Below, one piece after another: positions 1-12,102 of a stretch of 64,000 nucleotides of DNA. This DNA comes from a bacterium (GTDB lineage: Bacteria; Myxococcota_A; Polyangia; Nannocystales; Nannocystaceae). Location: positions 248,001 to 312,000 of the forward strand of contig JANSYI010000003.1 in assembly GCA_024742475.1 (NCBI GenBank). Reading direction: 5' to 3'. The notes under the pieces were generated by a model. The model was not told the origin of the DNA and ran no database searches. It saw only the letters and a program-made list of their open reading frames with translations. Both the position numbers and the translations under genes were made by a program. The number at the start of each line of letters is the position of its first letter. Within the stretch, counting starts at the first letter, position 1.

Positions 1-73
1 CGGGTCTCGGCCATCAGGGCGCGAATCTCGTGGTCGATGACCCGCGCGGGCAGGTTGGGCGAGGGGCCAGGCA

Positions 74-74
<1 letters not shown>
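1..74 (-). CDS. Partial gene, N-terminal 24 codons only
   Basis: The beginning of a gene that runs off the left edge. Its ATG shares a base with the TGA of the upstream peptidase gene (TGATG on the minus strand), so the two are probably translationally coupled in one transcript. The visible residues begin MPGPSPNLPARVIDHE and show no signal peptide. This is too short to assign a family. Confidence 0.55.
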
Positions 75-2413
<2,339 letters not shown>

Positions 2414-2497
2414 GGCGGCGAGTCTTGCAGCCGCTCGCTCCGCTGACAACGGAGTCGGGTTGCGTCCTGGCTCCCAAGAGGGCAAAACCGGTGCCAG

Positions 2498-2935
2498 ATG
2501 GGCTCCCTCGCCGACAAACTCACCGCACCCGAAGTCCGCCGCGACGTCGTCGAGGCGTGTTGCAACCTCGTCGAGAGCGAAGTCGCCTCGAAGCGTGGGT
2601 TCTCGGGCGCCGCGATCAAGCTCGGCTACAAGGCCGTCAAGGCGCTCAAGCCTGGCTTCATCGCGGGGGCGGTCAACGGCCTGCTGCCCGAGTTCGCCGA
2701 CGCGATGCAGCCGCTGTACGACAAGAACGACTGCGACGCCGACAAGTTCACCAGCTACCTCACCGCCAACCCCGGCGAGACCGCCGACGTGCTGCTGCAG
2801 GTCACGGACGCCAAGGCGAAGAAGGCCAGCAACGCGACGGTCAAGAAGACCTACGACAAGCTGCGCGGCACCGCCAAGGACAACGTGCAGTCGGCGGTGC
2901 CCGGGCTGGCCAGAGCGCTGAAGCCGTTCTTGTAG
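2498..2935 (+). CDS. DUF6918-like conserved protein
   Basis: A 145-residue soluble, probably all-helical protein without signal peptide or membrane segment. The pattern, with a conserved EVRRDVVEA start, GFSGAAIK, and a [13 protein letters not shown] core, recalls the uncharacterised DUF6918 family known to me from actinobacteria and myxobacteria; that match is from memory and not computed. It is divergent from the S9 peptidase and followed after 28 bp by a lipoprotein gene on the same strand. No function can be assigned. Confidence 0.72.
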   Translation: MGSLADKLTAPEVRRDVVEACCNLVESEVASKRGFSGAAIKLGYKAVKALKPGFIAGAVNGLLPEFADAMQPLYDKNDCDADKFTSYLTANPGETADVLLQVTDAKAKKASNATVKKTYDKLRGTAKDNVQSAVPGLARALKPFL

Positions 2936-2963
2936 CGCGCCAGCCGTGCGACAATGCGGCTCG

Positions 2964-4157
2964 ATGCGACGTGCCGCGTTCACAGTGCTCGCCGTCGTCG
3001 GCTGCGGCGACGCCCCGGTCGTGGTCGCGGGCAGCGGCTCCAGCGGTGGGACGAGCTCGAGCGGCGGAGTGGATCCGCAGGGCTCGTCGTCTTCGGCCAC
3101 CAGCGGAACCACCCTGGCCAGCTCCACCGGCTCCGTCGACGACAGCACGTCCGCGGGGGCGAGCACCACCACGGGGGCGCCCGCGCATTGCCGAGTCGAA
3201 GTGCTCGAGTCGGTGCAGCTGTCGACCGAGCGGTTCGGCACCCTCACGCTTGCGGGCGGAGATTCACAACTGCTGCTGTTGGGCGCGCGGGGGTGGGTCT
3301 TGTCGGGGTCGCTCGACGCTCCGCTCGCCGATCGATTCGTAGAGACCACCGAGCCGCTCTTGGTCGGTCGCTGCGGGCCGGGCGGCAGCTGGGCCTACGT
3401 CGAAGTGGGGGCCGGGCAGGTCGCGGTGCTGCCCCTGGACGATCCCGGCACCCGCTACGAGACCGAGCTCGACGCGGCCTCGCGCATCCTCGGTGACATC
3501 GACGACGATGGTCTCGACGATTTCATCGTCATCGACGGCGGGGCGTACGAGGCCTGGCGCGCCGATGGGTCCGGCGGCTTCGAGTTTCTTGCCGCCTCGG
3601 CCGAAACCTTTCCGAACGCCTTCACCGGCTTCGCGCCGGCGACCGCGTTTGCGCCACCGGCGATTCTCGCGGCCCAGGACGACAGCGGCGTCGCGGGCCT
3701 TCAGCGCATGGGCGACGTGCTCGAAAAGACCTACACGGTCGAGGCCAGCTTGGTGTGGTCGGCACAGGGCGTGCCGCCCTCGGTGGGCGCGGGTCGGTCG
3801 ATCCTCGTGGCCCGCTACGGCGGCGTACTCATCGATCCGCTCGTTGGGTACGTCGGTTTTCTCGACGGCCAAGAGGGCGGCTGGACCCTACGCGGGCTCG
3901 AGCTTCAGGCGGTCGTGACGATCCCACCGCGGGCCTTCGATCTCGACGCCGACGGCGTGCTCGATGCGGTGGCGGCCACATCAGGGTCTTCGCCCACCCT
4001 GCGGGGCGCCTGCTCCGAAGGCGCTACGCTCCTGGGCTGCCTCGAGGCGCCGCTCGCCGGTACGCCCGAGGCCCTCGCCGTGGACGACGAGGGGGTCGTC
4101 TACGTGGCGACCCAGGACGAGGGCCTTTGGGCCTACCGTCTGAGCGGCTGCCGGTGA
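2964..4157 (+). CDS. FG-GAP/VCBS-repeat lipoprotein
   Basis: A 397-residue surface lipoprotein. [14 protein letters not shown] is a lipoprotein signal ending in a VVGC lipobox; an in-frame GTG at 2946 would add six residues ahead of the signal and is less likely. Residues about 20-75 are a Ser/Gly/Thr-rich linker. The body contains calcium-binding-type FG-GAP/VCBS loops such as [11 protein letters not shown] and [11 protein letters not shown], suggesting a partial beta-propeller. Such proteins are usually cell-surface adhesion or recognition proteins, but no ligand is indicated. It converges on the serine hydrolase gene with an 8-bp gap. Confidence 0.82.
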   Translation: MRRAAFTVLAVVGCGDAPVVVAGSGSSGGTSSSGGVDPQGSSSSATSGTTLASSTGSVDDSTSAGASTTTGAPAHCRVEVLESVQLSTERFGTLTLAGGDSQLLLLGARGWVLSGSLDAPLADRFVETTEPLLVGRCGPGGSWAYVEVGAGQVAVLPLDDPGTRYETELDAASRILGDIDDDGLDDFIVIDGGAYEAWRADGSGGFEFLAASAETFPNAFTGFAPATAFAPPAILAAQDDSGVAGLQRMGDVLEKTYTVEASLVWSAQGVPPSVGAGRSILVARYGGVLIDPLVGYVGFLDGQEGGWTLRGLELQAVVTIPPRAFDLDADGVLDAVAATSGSSPTLRGACSEGATLLGCLEAPLAGTPEALAVDDEGVVYVATQDEGLWAYRLSGCR

Positions 4158-4165
4158 GTGCGCCC

Positions 4166-5491
4166 TCAGGTCAGGTTCTCGACGTACGCGTCCTTGACCA
4201 GACCCCGGAGCGACTGCACCTTGCCGCCGGCCTTCTTGGGTGCGATCGGCGAGTTCACGAAGATGCACAGCTCCATGTCGTCGGGCATGAAGTAGACGAC
4301 GCACTGCTCGAGGCGGCCATCCCCGGGGCCCCAGGCGCCGTTCTTGTTGTACAGGCCACCGGCGGCGGTATCGATGCGCTGGTCGAGGCCCAGCATCATG
4401 TCGAGGAACGGTTGGACCTCGGACTGGGGAAGGATCTTGCCGGAGCGGCGGAACGTTCCCATGACGTCGAGCACGTCGTTGACGGACATGCGAAAGCCGG
4501 CGCCGCCACAGACGGTCTGCAGGTCGCCGGAGTTCCAGCCCGACGTGGTGCTGTGGCTGTCGTAGGCGAGCGCTTCACCGGCGCTGGGCCGAAAGCCGAC
4601 CTCCGACACGCCCGAGGGCCCGAACACATGGGTGTTGCAGTACTCGCGAAAGCGAATCGTGCTGCGCACGTCCCAGATGTGGTCGGTCGAGGTGCCGTGG
4701 GTGTCGGTCTTTCCAATCCAGCCGTGCATCACCGGGATCAGGATCCGGCACAGCGCGAAGTTGACGTTCTCATAGCCGTATTTGCCGTGGGTGGTCTGCA
4801 CGCCGCCGGCGACCTCGGCCTTCATCGTGGAAAAGTCGGTCGCCGAACCGGGCACGCGGAAGCCCGCGGTGTGGTTGAGCAGGTGGCGGAACTGGATGTC
4901 CTTGACCCTCGCGCCGAGGCTCCAATACTCGGGTAGGTAGTCCCAGATGTGATCGGTGACCTTGCGGTTGGCTCCACGCAGCTTGTGGGCCATCGCCATT
5001 GCGGTCATCAGCTTGCTCACGCTGGCCACGTGCATGCGGGTGTCGAGGCTCCAGCCCTGGCTGCCGTTGGCCGAACCCCATAGGCCCGTGTGCATCGGTG
5101 TGCCCTTGCGGCGGATCTGCCAGGCGTAGCCGTGAACGTACTCGTGCAGCTTGGCGTGCAGCGCTGGCCCGAAGGTGTCGATGTTCAGGCGGGGATGCAG
5201 GCTGATTCTGCGGGTCTTGGCGATCAGATTCACCCGGCGTCGCCGCGCGGGCACGCCCTTGTCCGTTTCGACGCCCACGATGTGCTTGGGTCGAATGACG
5301 TGCGCGCGCGCGAGCTGGGCTGTGCGGCGGTCCACCTGCACGGGCCGGGCGGCCTTGGGGCGGGCAGCGGGCATTCGCCCGGTGGGTCTCGCAGCGCGCG
5401 AGGCTCGAGGTCCGGCCCAACTGGTCCGGGCCGATGCGAGAATCGCCGCTGCGGGCAGGCCGGCCATGAAGAAGCGTCGTGTGCGTTTCAC
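4166..5491 (-). CDS. Tat-exported serine beta-lactamase-like hydrolase (class C/DD-peptidase fold)
   Basis: A 441-residue member of the beta-lactamase/PBP-related family (PF00144 type) of periplasmic D-Ala peptidases, esterases and class C beta-lactamases. The catalytic S157-V-S-K160 tetrad follows HVA, HLLNHTAGF is a family signature, and Y240-E-N242 is the second (YxN) motif. I chose the GTG at 5491 because it supplies a twin-arginine signal, TRRFFM followed by a hydrophobic stretch; starting at the ATG at 5467 would lose the twin Arg. A long Arg/Ala-rich stretch (about 28-95) separates signal and catalytic domain. The true substrate cannot be told from sequence. Confidence 0.86.
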   Translation of the reverse strand: MKRTRRFFMAGLPAAAILASARTSWAGPRASRAARPTGRMPAARPKAARPVQVDRRTAQLARAHVIRPKHIVGVETDKGVPARRRRVNLIAKTRRISLHPRLNIDTFGPALHAKLHEYVHGYAWQIRRKGTPMHTGLWGSANGSQGWSLDTRMHVASVSKLMTAMAMAHKLRGANRKVTDHIWDYLPEYWSLGARVKDIQFRHLLNHTAGFRVPGSATDFSTMKAEVAGGVQTTHGKYGYENVNFALCRILIPVMHGWIGKTDTHGTSTDHIWDVRSTIRFREYCNTHVFGPSGVSEVGFRPSAGEALAYDSHSTTSGWNSGDLQTVCGGAGFRMSVNDVLDVMGTFRRSGKILPQSEVQPFLDMMLGLDQRIDTAAGGLYNKNGAWGPGDGRLEQCVVYFMPDDMELCIFVNSPIAPKKAGGKVQSLRGLVKDAYVENLT

Positions 5492-5529
5492 CGAACAGGT
5501 CGATGCACGGCGCTGCCGATGTGACGCCG

Positions 5530-6948
5530 CTACACGAACAGGCCCAGCACCGCGAAGCCGACCGCTGCCACCGCGCCCCCGGCCAGCGCATAGGGCAGCT
5601 GGGTGCGGACGTGCTGGATGTGATCGGTCGCGGCGGCCAGCGAGGCGACGATCGTCGTGTCGCTGATCGGGGAGCAGTGGTCTCCAAAGACGCCGCCGGC
5701 GAGCGAGGCGGCGACGAACGGCTCGAGCGGTAGGCCCATGGAGGCTGCCGTCGGCACGGCGATCGGCAGCATGATCGCGAACGTGCCCCAGCTCGAGCCG
5801 ATCGAGAACGCCACGCCGGACCCCACGGCGAAGACCACCGGGAGCAGGACGAACGTCGGCATCGAGCCGGATGCGAGGTCGGCGAGGTAGTCCCCGGTGC
5901 CCAGCTCCTTCGCCAGTCCGCCGAGCGCGAGCGCGAGCACGAGGATGATCGCCAACGGGAGCAGGGCACCGGCACCTTCGAGGCCGCGACGCGTGAGTCG
6001 GTCGACACTCAGCGCGCCCTGCCAAAGCAGCATTGCCCACGCGGTCGCGAGCGCGGCGGAGGAAGCCCACAGCACGCTGGTGGATCCGGAGCCGCCCATG
6101 ATGTCGCCATCGCCGGTGACCCAGAGCGACACGGGCATCGCGACGACCAGCACGGCGATCGGCACCAACATGTTGCGCGCCCGCGGTTCGACCTTCAGCT
6201 CGGGGTCGAGCGTCGCCCCGTCGTCGGCGAGCGGCGTCGAGCCCTCAGCGTGCATCGTGCCGTCCGCCACGCGTGCTTCGGCGGCCTTCATCGGTCCAAA
6301 GTCCAGACCCCAGAGGATCGTCGCCATCGCCAACGCCACGGCAGCCAGCGCGTAGAAGTTGTAGGGCAGCGACCGGAGAAACACGCCGAGTGCGTCGGGG
6401 ACCTCGAGTCCCTCGAGCAGGCTCAAGTTGTAGGCACCCCAAGCGTTGAGGGGGATCAGGATGCAGATCGGGGCCGACGTCGAGTCGATGATGTATGCGA
6501 GCTTCTCCCGCGAGATCTTGAAGCGGTCGAACAGCGGGCGCGCCACCGTCCCGGCGACCAGCACCGTGATGTTGGATTCGACGAAGATCACCACGCCGAG
6601 CGTCCAGGCCAACAGCTGCGCGCGGCGACGCGTGCCGACCCACGCGCGCTGTTCGAGGCGTTCGACGAACCCGGTCACGCCGCCGGAGGCCTCCAGCGTG
6701 GTGATCAACGCGCCGACGACGAGCGTGAACAGAACCACGCGTGCGTCCCCGGCGCTTCCGAGCACGGCGACGATCCGCTCGAGCGCGGCACCGAGCCCCG
6801 CGAGCGGGTCGAAGCCTTCGACGAACGACGAGCCGAGCCAGATCCCCGCGCCCAGCGACAGGTAGACCTGACGGGTCCCGATCGCCATCGCGATGGCGAG
6901 GACCGGCGGCAGCACCGAGATCCACGTCGGGTCGTCCACGAGCCCCAC
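5530..6948 (-). CDS. nhaC: NhaC-family Na+/H+ antiporter
   Basis: A 472-residue multi-pass inner-membrane antiporter that exchanges cytoplasmic Na+ for H+ (or a related metabolite exchange such as malate/lactate in family relatives). The C-terminal signature GGVFGDHCSPISDTT and the SWGTFAIMLPI segment are typical of the NhaC family, and about eleven hydrophobic helices are visible. The start is taken as GTG 6948 (VGLVDDPTW), because upstream in-frame sequence is charged and overlaps the divergent gene. A second GTG at 6939 is possible. It lies 38 bp upstream of the serine hydrolase on the same strand and may be co-transcribed. Confidence 0.9.
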   Translation of the reverse strand: MGLVDDPTWISVLPPVLAIAMAIGTRQVYLSLGAGIWLGSSFVEGFDPLAGLGAALERIVAVLGSAGDARVVLFTLVVGALITTLEASGGVTGFVERLEQRAWVGTRRRAQLLAWTLGVVIFVESNITVLVAGTVARPLFDRFKISREKLAYIIDSTSAPICILIPLNAWGAYNLSLLEGLEVPDALGVFLRSLPYNFYALAAVALAMATILWGLDFGPMKAAEARVADGTMHAEGSTPLADDGATLDPELKVEPRARNMLVPIAVLVVAMPVSLWVTGDGDIMGGSGSTSVLWASSAALATAWAMLLWQGALSVDRLTRRGLEGAGALLPLAIILVLALALGGLAKELGTGDYLADLASGSMPTFVLLPVVFAVGSGVAFSIGSSWGTFAIMLPIAVPTAASMGLPLEPFVAASLAGGVFGDHCSPISDTTIVASLAAATDHIQHVRTQLPYALAGGAVAAVGFAVLGLFV

Positions 6949-6988
6949 TATACGCACGCGCAACCATGCCCCGGACCGCAAACCTGCT

Positions 6989-8287
6989 ATGACCGCGCTC
7001 GTGGGCCGCCTGCGCAGCGCCGAGATCTGGTCCGCGTGGTGGCCCTTGGCGGCGAGCTGGTTGCTCATGGGCCTCGAACAGCCGGCCATCGCGGCCGTGA
7101 TCGCCCGACTGCCCGATCCCAAGTTCCAGCTTGGCGCCTACGGGAGCGTGGTGTTTCCGATCGCGCTGCTCATCGAGGCCCCGATCATCATGCTGCTCGC
7201 GGCATCCACCGAACTCAGCCGCGATCGTGCTCGCTACGCGACCGTCGTCCGCTACACCCGGGTGATGGGCGTCGTGCTCACCGGTGTGCACCTGCTCGTC
7301 GCCGCAACCCCGTTGGGTCCGTGGATCATCGGCGCGGCGCTGTCGGTGCCCGCGTCGGTCGCCGAAGCCGCCCGTCCGGGGCTTTGGCTGATGGTGCCGT
7401 GGTCGTGGGCGATCGCCGCGCGGCGGACGGGACAGGGGCTGCTCATTCGCCAGGGGAGGAGTCGCCTGGTGGGGATCGGGACCGGGGTTCGACTCGTCGC
7501 GTCGTCGTCGGTCTTGGCCATCGGGCTGGCGACCGAGGCCGTATCCGGGGTCGTCATCGGAACCGCTGCGCTCGCCGTGGGCGTCCTGTCCGAAGCCGCC
7601 TTCGTCGGTGTCTTCGCCAGGCAGGCCGCCGCCACGCTACCCGAGCGCTCCCAGGGGCCTGCGCTGACGCTGTCCGCGTTCGTCGCGTTCTACGTTCCGC
7701 TCGCCCTCACGCCGGTGGTCGCCTTGGTGATCCAGCCCATCGGGACCGCAGCGATCAGCCGAATGCCCGAGATCATCGAGTCTCTCGCCGTCTGGCCGGT
7801 GATCGTCGGGCTCGCCTTCGTCGTGCAGAGCGTGGGGCTCGGCTTCAACGAGGTGGTGGTCGCGCTGGTCTCGCGCCCCGGTGGCCGCGCGGCGCTGTGG
7901 CGCTTTGCGTGGCGCCTCGCGACGCTCTTGACCGTGCTGTGGCTGGCCTTCGCCCTCTCACCGGTGGCCGCGTGGTGGTTCGGCCACGTCGCCAATCTTC
8001 CCTCCGACCTCATGAAGGCGGCGCTCGTGGGGTTGGTGTTCACGGCGCCCCAGCCCGCGATGCGGGTGTTGCAGAGCTGGTACCAGGGCCTCTTGGTCTC
8101 CGCTCACCGCACGCGGCCCATCACCGAGGCCGTGGTCGTGTTTGGACTCGGATGCGGCGCGGTGCTCGTCGCCGGGCTGCTGTGGCAGGGGAGCGCGGGG
8201 GTCTACGTCGCAGCGCTGGCCTACTCGACCGGGCGGGTCGTGCAGACGGTGTGGCTGTGGTGGCGCTGCCGCACCGCGTTGGCGTAG
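6989..8287 (+). CDS. Polytopic membrane protein, ANKH/MATE-like
   Basis: A 432-residue protein with about twelve hydrophobic helices, divergent from nhaC with only 40 bp between starts. The first helix (WPLAASWLLMGLEQPAIA) and the two-fold arrangement of helices resemble the ANKH/MATE/flippase superfamily of multidrug or small-anion exporters. The resemblance is by pattern only; no diagnostic short motif is present. ATG 6989 is chosen because residues upstream in the same frame are polar and overlap the nhaC start region. Confidence 0.7.
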   Translation: MTALVGRLRSAEIWSAWWPLAASWLLMGLEQPAIAAVIARLPDPKFQLGAYGSVVFPIALLIEAPIIMLLAASTELSRDRARYATVVRYTRVMGVVLTGVHLLVAATPLGPWIIGAALSVPASVAEAARPGLWLMVPWSWAIAARRTGQGLLIRQGRSRLVGIGTGVRLVASSSVLAIGLATEAVSGVVIGTAALAVGVLSEAAFVGVFARQAAATLPERSQGPALTLSAFVAFYVPLALTPVVALVIQPIGTAAISRMPEIIESLAVWPVIVGLAFVVQSVGLGFNEVVVALVSRPGGRAALWRFAWRLATLLTVLWLAFALSPVAAWWFGHVANLPSDLMKAALVGLVFTAPQPAMRVLQSWYQGLLVSAHRTRPITEAVVVFGLGCGAVLVAGLLWQGSAGVYVAALAYSTGRVVQTVWLWWRCRTALA

Positions 8288-8291
8288 CGTC

Positions 8292-9623
8292 CTACGCCGA
8301 TGCGCGGGGGGGAGGCACCCGCCCATCGGCGCCGAGCAGGTGACGCAGCATCGGGGCCACGATCTCTCGGCGAGCGTCGGCCGCCGCGGCGCTGAGCTCG
8401 GCCTGGCTGAGCCGGCCATAGGCGTTCCAGTGCGGGTGGTCCGGGGTCTCTTCGAACGAGGGCGTGGGCAGGTCGGCGAATGCGTGCCGCAGCGCGCCGG
8501 CCACCTCGGCCCCGCCGCGCTCGAGCGCCCACTTGACCGTGCGCCACGCCAGGGCGGCGTGCTCCGCCTCGTCGGCGGCGATCCCTGCGAGCAGGTCTTG
8601 CGTGTGGTGATCGGTGGCCACCGCGGCGCCACGCTCGGCGACCAGCGCCGCCGTCGTCTCGCCGACGCATCCCTCGAGGAACGCGTCGACGGCGACCTGC
8701 ACGAGCGTCGGGGAGCGAGGGGTCGCGGCGGGCAGCGGCCCGGGGCCATGGATCGCGGGCGTGAAGCGGCTCGCCATGCCGTAGCAGGCGCGCGCGTGCC
8801 GGACCTCGTCTCGGGCTGCTCGGAGCGTGTCGTCGAGCAGGGCAGGCGGGGCGCCCACGGCCATCAGCTCGAGCGCCACCCGGCCGAACGCGGCGACCGA
8901 TGCATGCTCGGCGGCTGCGTCGGAGAGCCACGCGTCGGCCAGCGCCGCGGCGATCGGAGAGGCGACCGGGCACGCGAGGTCGGCCCAGTCGGTGCGACCA
9001 ACCGCGGGCGCGGAGAGGACCTGCGTGCCCTCGACGAGCGGGCGCCCCGAGCAGTAGTCGAAGTAGTGGTAGCAGCAGACGTCGTCGTCACCGGCCGCGC
9101 GCTTCAGCTCGGTGCCATGCTGATTGAGCGACCCTTGCATCGCGTTCTTGTCGGAGAGCCCGACGTACTTGGCCGGTGACTCCTTGATCGGGCTCGGGTC
9201 GTGCGCGCCGATGATGCGCGTCGGGCATCCCAGCTCCATCTTCGGCTCGCCTGCCTTGGGCGCGATCGCGAGTGCCGCCTGCGCGGCGCCGCACCAGTTG
9301 CCCGACGGGCACGTCTCCTCCTCGGGGTTGTATCCGTCGATGAAGGGCGGGTCGCCCTCGATCGGCATCATACGCAGCTCGTCGGGGTCGGTCGGCAGCG
9401 GAGGGGGCGGCGGCGCCTTGTTGACGCGAGGTCCGACCGGGGGCTTCGACGTCGGTGCCTTCGCCTCGCCCGCGGCGTCCGCCCCAGAGGGGCTCGTCCG
9501 CTCGGCGACCTTGGGCTGCTGCGCCGCGGTGGGCCCAGGTGCCGAGTCGTCGCATCCGGGCGCGAGCAGGGGCATGCACGCGAGCAGGCTCAGGCGTTGG
9601 AGCAGCGCGGTCGTGTCTCGCAT
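8292..9623 (-). CDS. Lipoprotein with C-terminal ferritin-like domain
   Basis: A 443-residue envelope protein. The N terminus (MRDTTALLQRLSLLACMP...APGC) is a lipoprotein-like signal followed by a Pro/Ala-rich linker. Residues about 95-225 form a Cys-rich domain with CPSGNWC and VCCYHY. The C-terminal 200 residues carry a four-helix ferritin-like pattern: EHAS, ExxRH (EVRHA), a second pair in EGCVGET and DEAEHAALAW, which are the kind of Glu/His ligands used by diiron centres. The reaction is unknown. I recall similar combinations in myxobacterial genomes, but this is not computed. The stop lies 4 bp from the convergent ANKH-like gene. Confidence 0.78.
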   Translation of the reverse strand: MRDTTALLQRLSLLACMPLLAPGCDDSAPGPTAAQQPKVAERTSPSGADAAGEAKAPTSKPPVGPRVNKAPPPPPLPTDPDELRMMPIEGDPPFIDGYNPEEETCPSGNWCGAAQAALAIAPKAGEPKMELGCPTRIIGAHDPSPIKESPAKYVGLSDKNAMQGSLNQHGTELKRAAGDDDVCCYHYFDYCSGRPLVEGTQVLSAPAVGRTDWADLACPVASPIAAALADAWLSDAAAEHASVAAFGRVALELMAVGAPPALLDDTLRAARDEVRHARACYGMASRFTPAIHGPGPLPAATPRSPTLVQVAVDAFLEGCVGETTAALVAERGAAVATDHHTQDLLAGIAADEAEHAALAWRTVKWALERGGAEVAGALRHAFADLPTPSFEETPDHPHWNAYGRLSQAELSAAAADARREIVAPMLRHLLGADGRVPPPRASA

Positions 9624-9694
9624 CGGGGCGAAGTTAGCAGGGCTGGGTGGTCTCCGACACGGGGCAAACGCTCGATCGGGTTATCCTCGGAGCG

Positions 9695-10900
9695 ATGGAG
9701 CGGGGCAGGGCGACGAAACGAGGTGCTGGTGTGCTCTTGGGCCTTTGGGCCGTGACGGGGTGTCCCAGTGCAGATCCCGGCGTGGGCGCGACCACCAGCG
9801 CGACAGCCGGCGTGATGGCATCGACCACGGACGCATCGGGGTCGTCGACGGGGTTCGACACGCTCGCCGATGGCACCGGGGGCGGAACCACCGCGGCTCC
9901 GATGGTCGAGGTGCTCTGCGGCGACCTTCCACCCTCGGCCGTGGGCGCCGAGTACGAGCACGCTTTTGCCGTCGAGCCTGAGGCCGGCGCGTGGAACTGG
10001 ACGGTCGACGGCCTCCCCGAGGGCATGACGGTCTCCCCGCTCAGCGGCGCGTTGTCCGGGGCGCCGCAGGCCGAGGGGTCCTTCGCGCTGACCGTGTCGG
10101 TCGACGGCGCGATGGGCCAAGGCGAGGCCGTGTGCACCCTCGAGGTCGGGCCCGCGCTCGGGGCCGATCTGTCGGTGCTCGCGCGCCCCTGCGTGGGGCC
10201 CCAGGACAGCCTGCAGGACGTGCTCGTCGGCGGCGACGGCTCCCCGATCACGTGCGAGAGCGTCGCGGGCATGGGCAACGGCAACGGCGCCGCGCCCGAT
10301 GCCGTCGAGGTCGACCCCGAAAGCTGCGCCATCGAGGGGAGCCCCACCGAGAACGAGTTTGGCACCTGGGTGTGGCTCACGGCGGTCGAGCAGGCCGGGG
10401 CGCGCGTCCTGGTGCCGTTTTGCGTCACCCAGGACACGCAGGCCGCCGGCGCCTTCGACATCTCGATGCGCTTCGGCGACGACACCGACGCGCTGCTCGA
10501 GCCGCTCACGGGCACGTTCTCCGTGGGGGAGCCGGTCTCCTTCGGTGGCGATGGCGACCCGTCCTTCGAGGTGATCGGCGGCTGCGGTGACGCGTCGTGT
10601 TACTACGGGTTCAACTACGCCGTCGGGGCGTCGCCGTTCGGGGGCGAGTGCGGCGAGCGCAACTGCTTCGGCCTGGGCCCCTCGTCGATCCTCAGCGACG
10701 CGGACGGCGACCCGATCGGCTTTGCGCACACGATGTTCGCCTACGGGCCCGAGGTGCCGGCCTCGTTCGAGGGGCGGCCCTTCGTGCTGCCGTGGAACCT
10801 CACCTACTGCATCGGGCCGTCCGAGGGCGACTGCGACGACGTGCTCGCCAACGCAGGTGGTCGCGTGCACGTCTCGTTGCTGATGACGCCCGAGCTCTGA
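9695..10900 (+). CDS. Lipoprotein with putative Ig (He-PIG-like) domain
   Basis: A 401-residue surface lipoprotein. MERGRATKRGAGVLLGLWAVTGC is a signal with a VTGC lipobox; the frame is open 16 codons further but those residues are not signal-like. A Thr/Ser/Gly/Ala linker covers about 25-70. Residues about 75-140 have the putative-Ig pattern (LPEGMTVSPLSGALSGAPQ) found in He-PIG repeats. The C-terminal half is rich in Cys pairs and small or acidic residues and has no family I recognise. Divergent from the ferritin-like lipoprotein by 71 bp. Confidence 0.78.
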   Translation: MERGRATKRGAGVLLGLWAVTGCPSADPGVGATTSATAGVMASTTDASGSSTGFDTLADGTGGGTTAAPMVEVLCGDLPPSAVGAEYEHAFAVEPEAGAWNWTVDGLPEGMTVSPLSGALSGAPQAEGSFALTVSVDGAMGQGEAVCTLEVGPALGADLSVLARPCVGPQDSLQDVLVGGDGSPITCESVAGMGNGNGAAPDAVEVDPESCAIEGSPTENEFGTWVWLTAVEQAGARVLVPFCVTQDTQAAGAFDISMRFGDDTDALLEPLTGTFSVGEPVSFGGDGDPSFEVIGGCGDASCYYGFNYAVGASPFGGECGERNCFGLGPSSILSDADGDPIGFAHTMFAYGPEVPASFEGRPFVLPWNLTYCIGPSEGDCDDVLANAGGRVHVSLLMTPEL

Positions 10901-10920
10901 GGGAGGACGCGGGCCCCAGC

Positions 10921-12030
10921 TCAGCCGAGCACGGGCAGTCGCGCCCGAGGCTTCTCCAGCTCGCGGCGCGTCTGTCCGCAGCGATGCGGGACGAGGCCGA
11001 GCTCGTCGAGCATGGCCAGGTCGTCGTCGACCGTGCGGTTGGCGGTCGTGAGGAAGTCACCGACCATCATGCCCGAGGCGCCGGCGCCGAACATCATCGG
11101 CAGCAGCTGGCCCAGGTGGGTGCGACCTGCTGCGATGAAGATGTTCTGCCGGGGCAGGAACAGCCGGAAGGCCGCGATGATGCGCAGCATCTCCATGGGA
11201 GCGAGCGGCTCGAGCTGGTCCTGGTTGGGCAGCTTGGTGCCCTCGATGCTGACCAGGAAGTTCAGCGGGACCTCGTCGACGTCGAGCTCGCGCAGCGCTT
11301 CGGCCAGCTCGACCCGGTCCGAGGGGGCCTCGCCCATGCCGAAGATGCCGCCCACGCAGGTGCGAAGCCCCTTGGACTTGGCCTTGCGGACCGTGTCCAT
11401 GCGCTCGTCGTAGGTGTGCGTGCTGACGATCTTCGAGAAGAAGCTGCGGCCGGTCTCGAGGTTGTGGTTGAGCTCGGTGAGGCCCGCGTCGATCATGCGG
11501 TCCATGGCTTCGTCGCTGAGGAAGCCCACCGAGGCGTGCGCTTCGGTGTAGCCTGCGTCGCGGACGGCCTTGATGCCCTCGACGACGTGGTCGAGCGCCT
11601 TGGTGTCGTGCTCGAGGCCGCGGGTGGCGGTGACCAGCCCGAGCGCGCTGGCGTTGCGGGTGGCCGCACGTTCACTGTGCGACACGATTTCGGGCACGGG
11701 CGTGAACTTCTTGGCCTGAACGTGGGTGTCGAAGTGCCGCGACTGGGCGCAGAAACCACAGTCTTCGGGGCAGCCACCCTCCTTGGCGTTGACGATCGAG
11801 CACAGGTGCACCTCGTTGCCGAACCTGGCTCGGCGCACGGTGTCGGCGGCGGCCATGAGGGCCCAAACGTCCACCTCGCCACGCAGGTAGGCCAGCATCG
11901 TGCCGCTGTCGAGGGCCTCGAGGTCTCCGTCGAGGATGCGTTCGGCGACCTCCATCGGCGTGAGCATGGCCGCGGTCTGCGAGGCCGGCGGGTCGAGAAG
12001 TGCGTCGGTCTCGTCGTGCTCGAGCGACAT
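10921..12030 (-). CDS. bioB: Biotin synthase
   Basis: A 369-residue radical SAM enzyme that inserts sulfur into dethiobiotin, the last step of biotin synthesis. The 4Fe-4S cluster motif is C87-PED-C91-GF-C94, with the family sequence HLCSIVNAKEGGC just before it. AGRTH near the C terminus and the GMGE and NHNLET motifs (here FGMGEAPSDR and ELNHNLETGR) are also biotin synthase hallmarks. ATG 12030 gives a normal family length plus a short N-terminal extension. No other bio genes are adjacent. It is divergent from pdhA, whose E2 partner and acetyl-CoA metabolism are unrelated to biotin directly, so any link is promoter sharing. Confidence 0.96.
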   Translation of the reverse strand: MSLEHDETDALLDPPASQTAAMLTPMEVAERILDGDLEALDSGTMLAYLRGEVDVWALMAAADTVRRARFGNEVHLCSIVNAKEGGCPEDCGFCAQSRHFDTHVQAKKFTPVPEIVSHSERAATRNASALGLVTATRGLEHDTKALDHVVEGIKAVRDAGYTEAHASVGFLSDEAMDRMIDAGLTELNHNLETGRSFFSKIVSTHTYDERMDTVRKAKSKGLRTCVGGIFGMGEAPSDRVELAEALRELDVDEVPLNFLVSIEGTKLPNQDQLEPLAPMEMLRIIAAFRLFLPRQNIFIAAGRTHLGQLLPMMFGAGASGMMVGDFLTTANRTVDDDLAMLDELGLVPHRCGQTRRELEKPRARLPVLG

Positions 12031-12102
12031 GGGGGGACGTATATCAAGCTTTGTCCAGCGCGGGGTCGCACAGCGGCGCGACGGTGTTATTTTCCCGGCT
12101 CC

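Noticed and set aside
2414..3349. N-terminal extension of the S9 peptidase by about 310 residues
   Set aside because: It crosses two plus-strand genes and would bury the lipoprotein signal at 2413.
10597..12102. Upstream extension of pdhA through the bioB region
   Set aside because: The translated sequence is antisense to bioB and E1 alpha homology starts only after the GTG at 12103.
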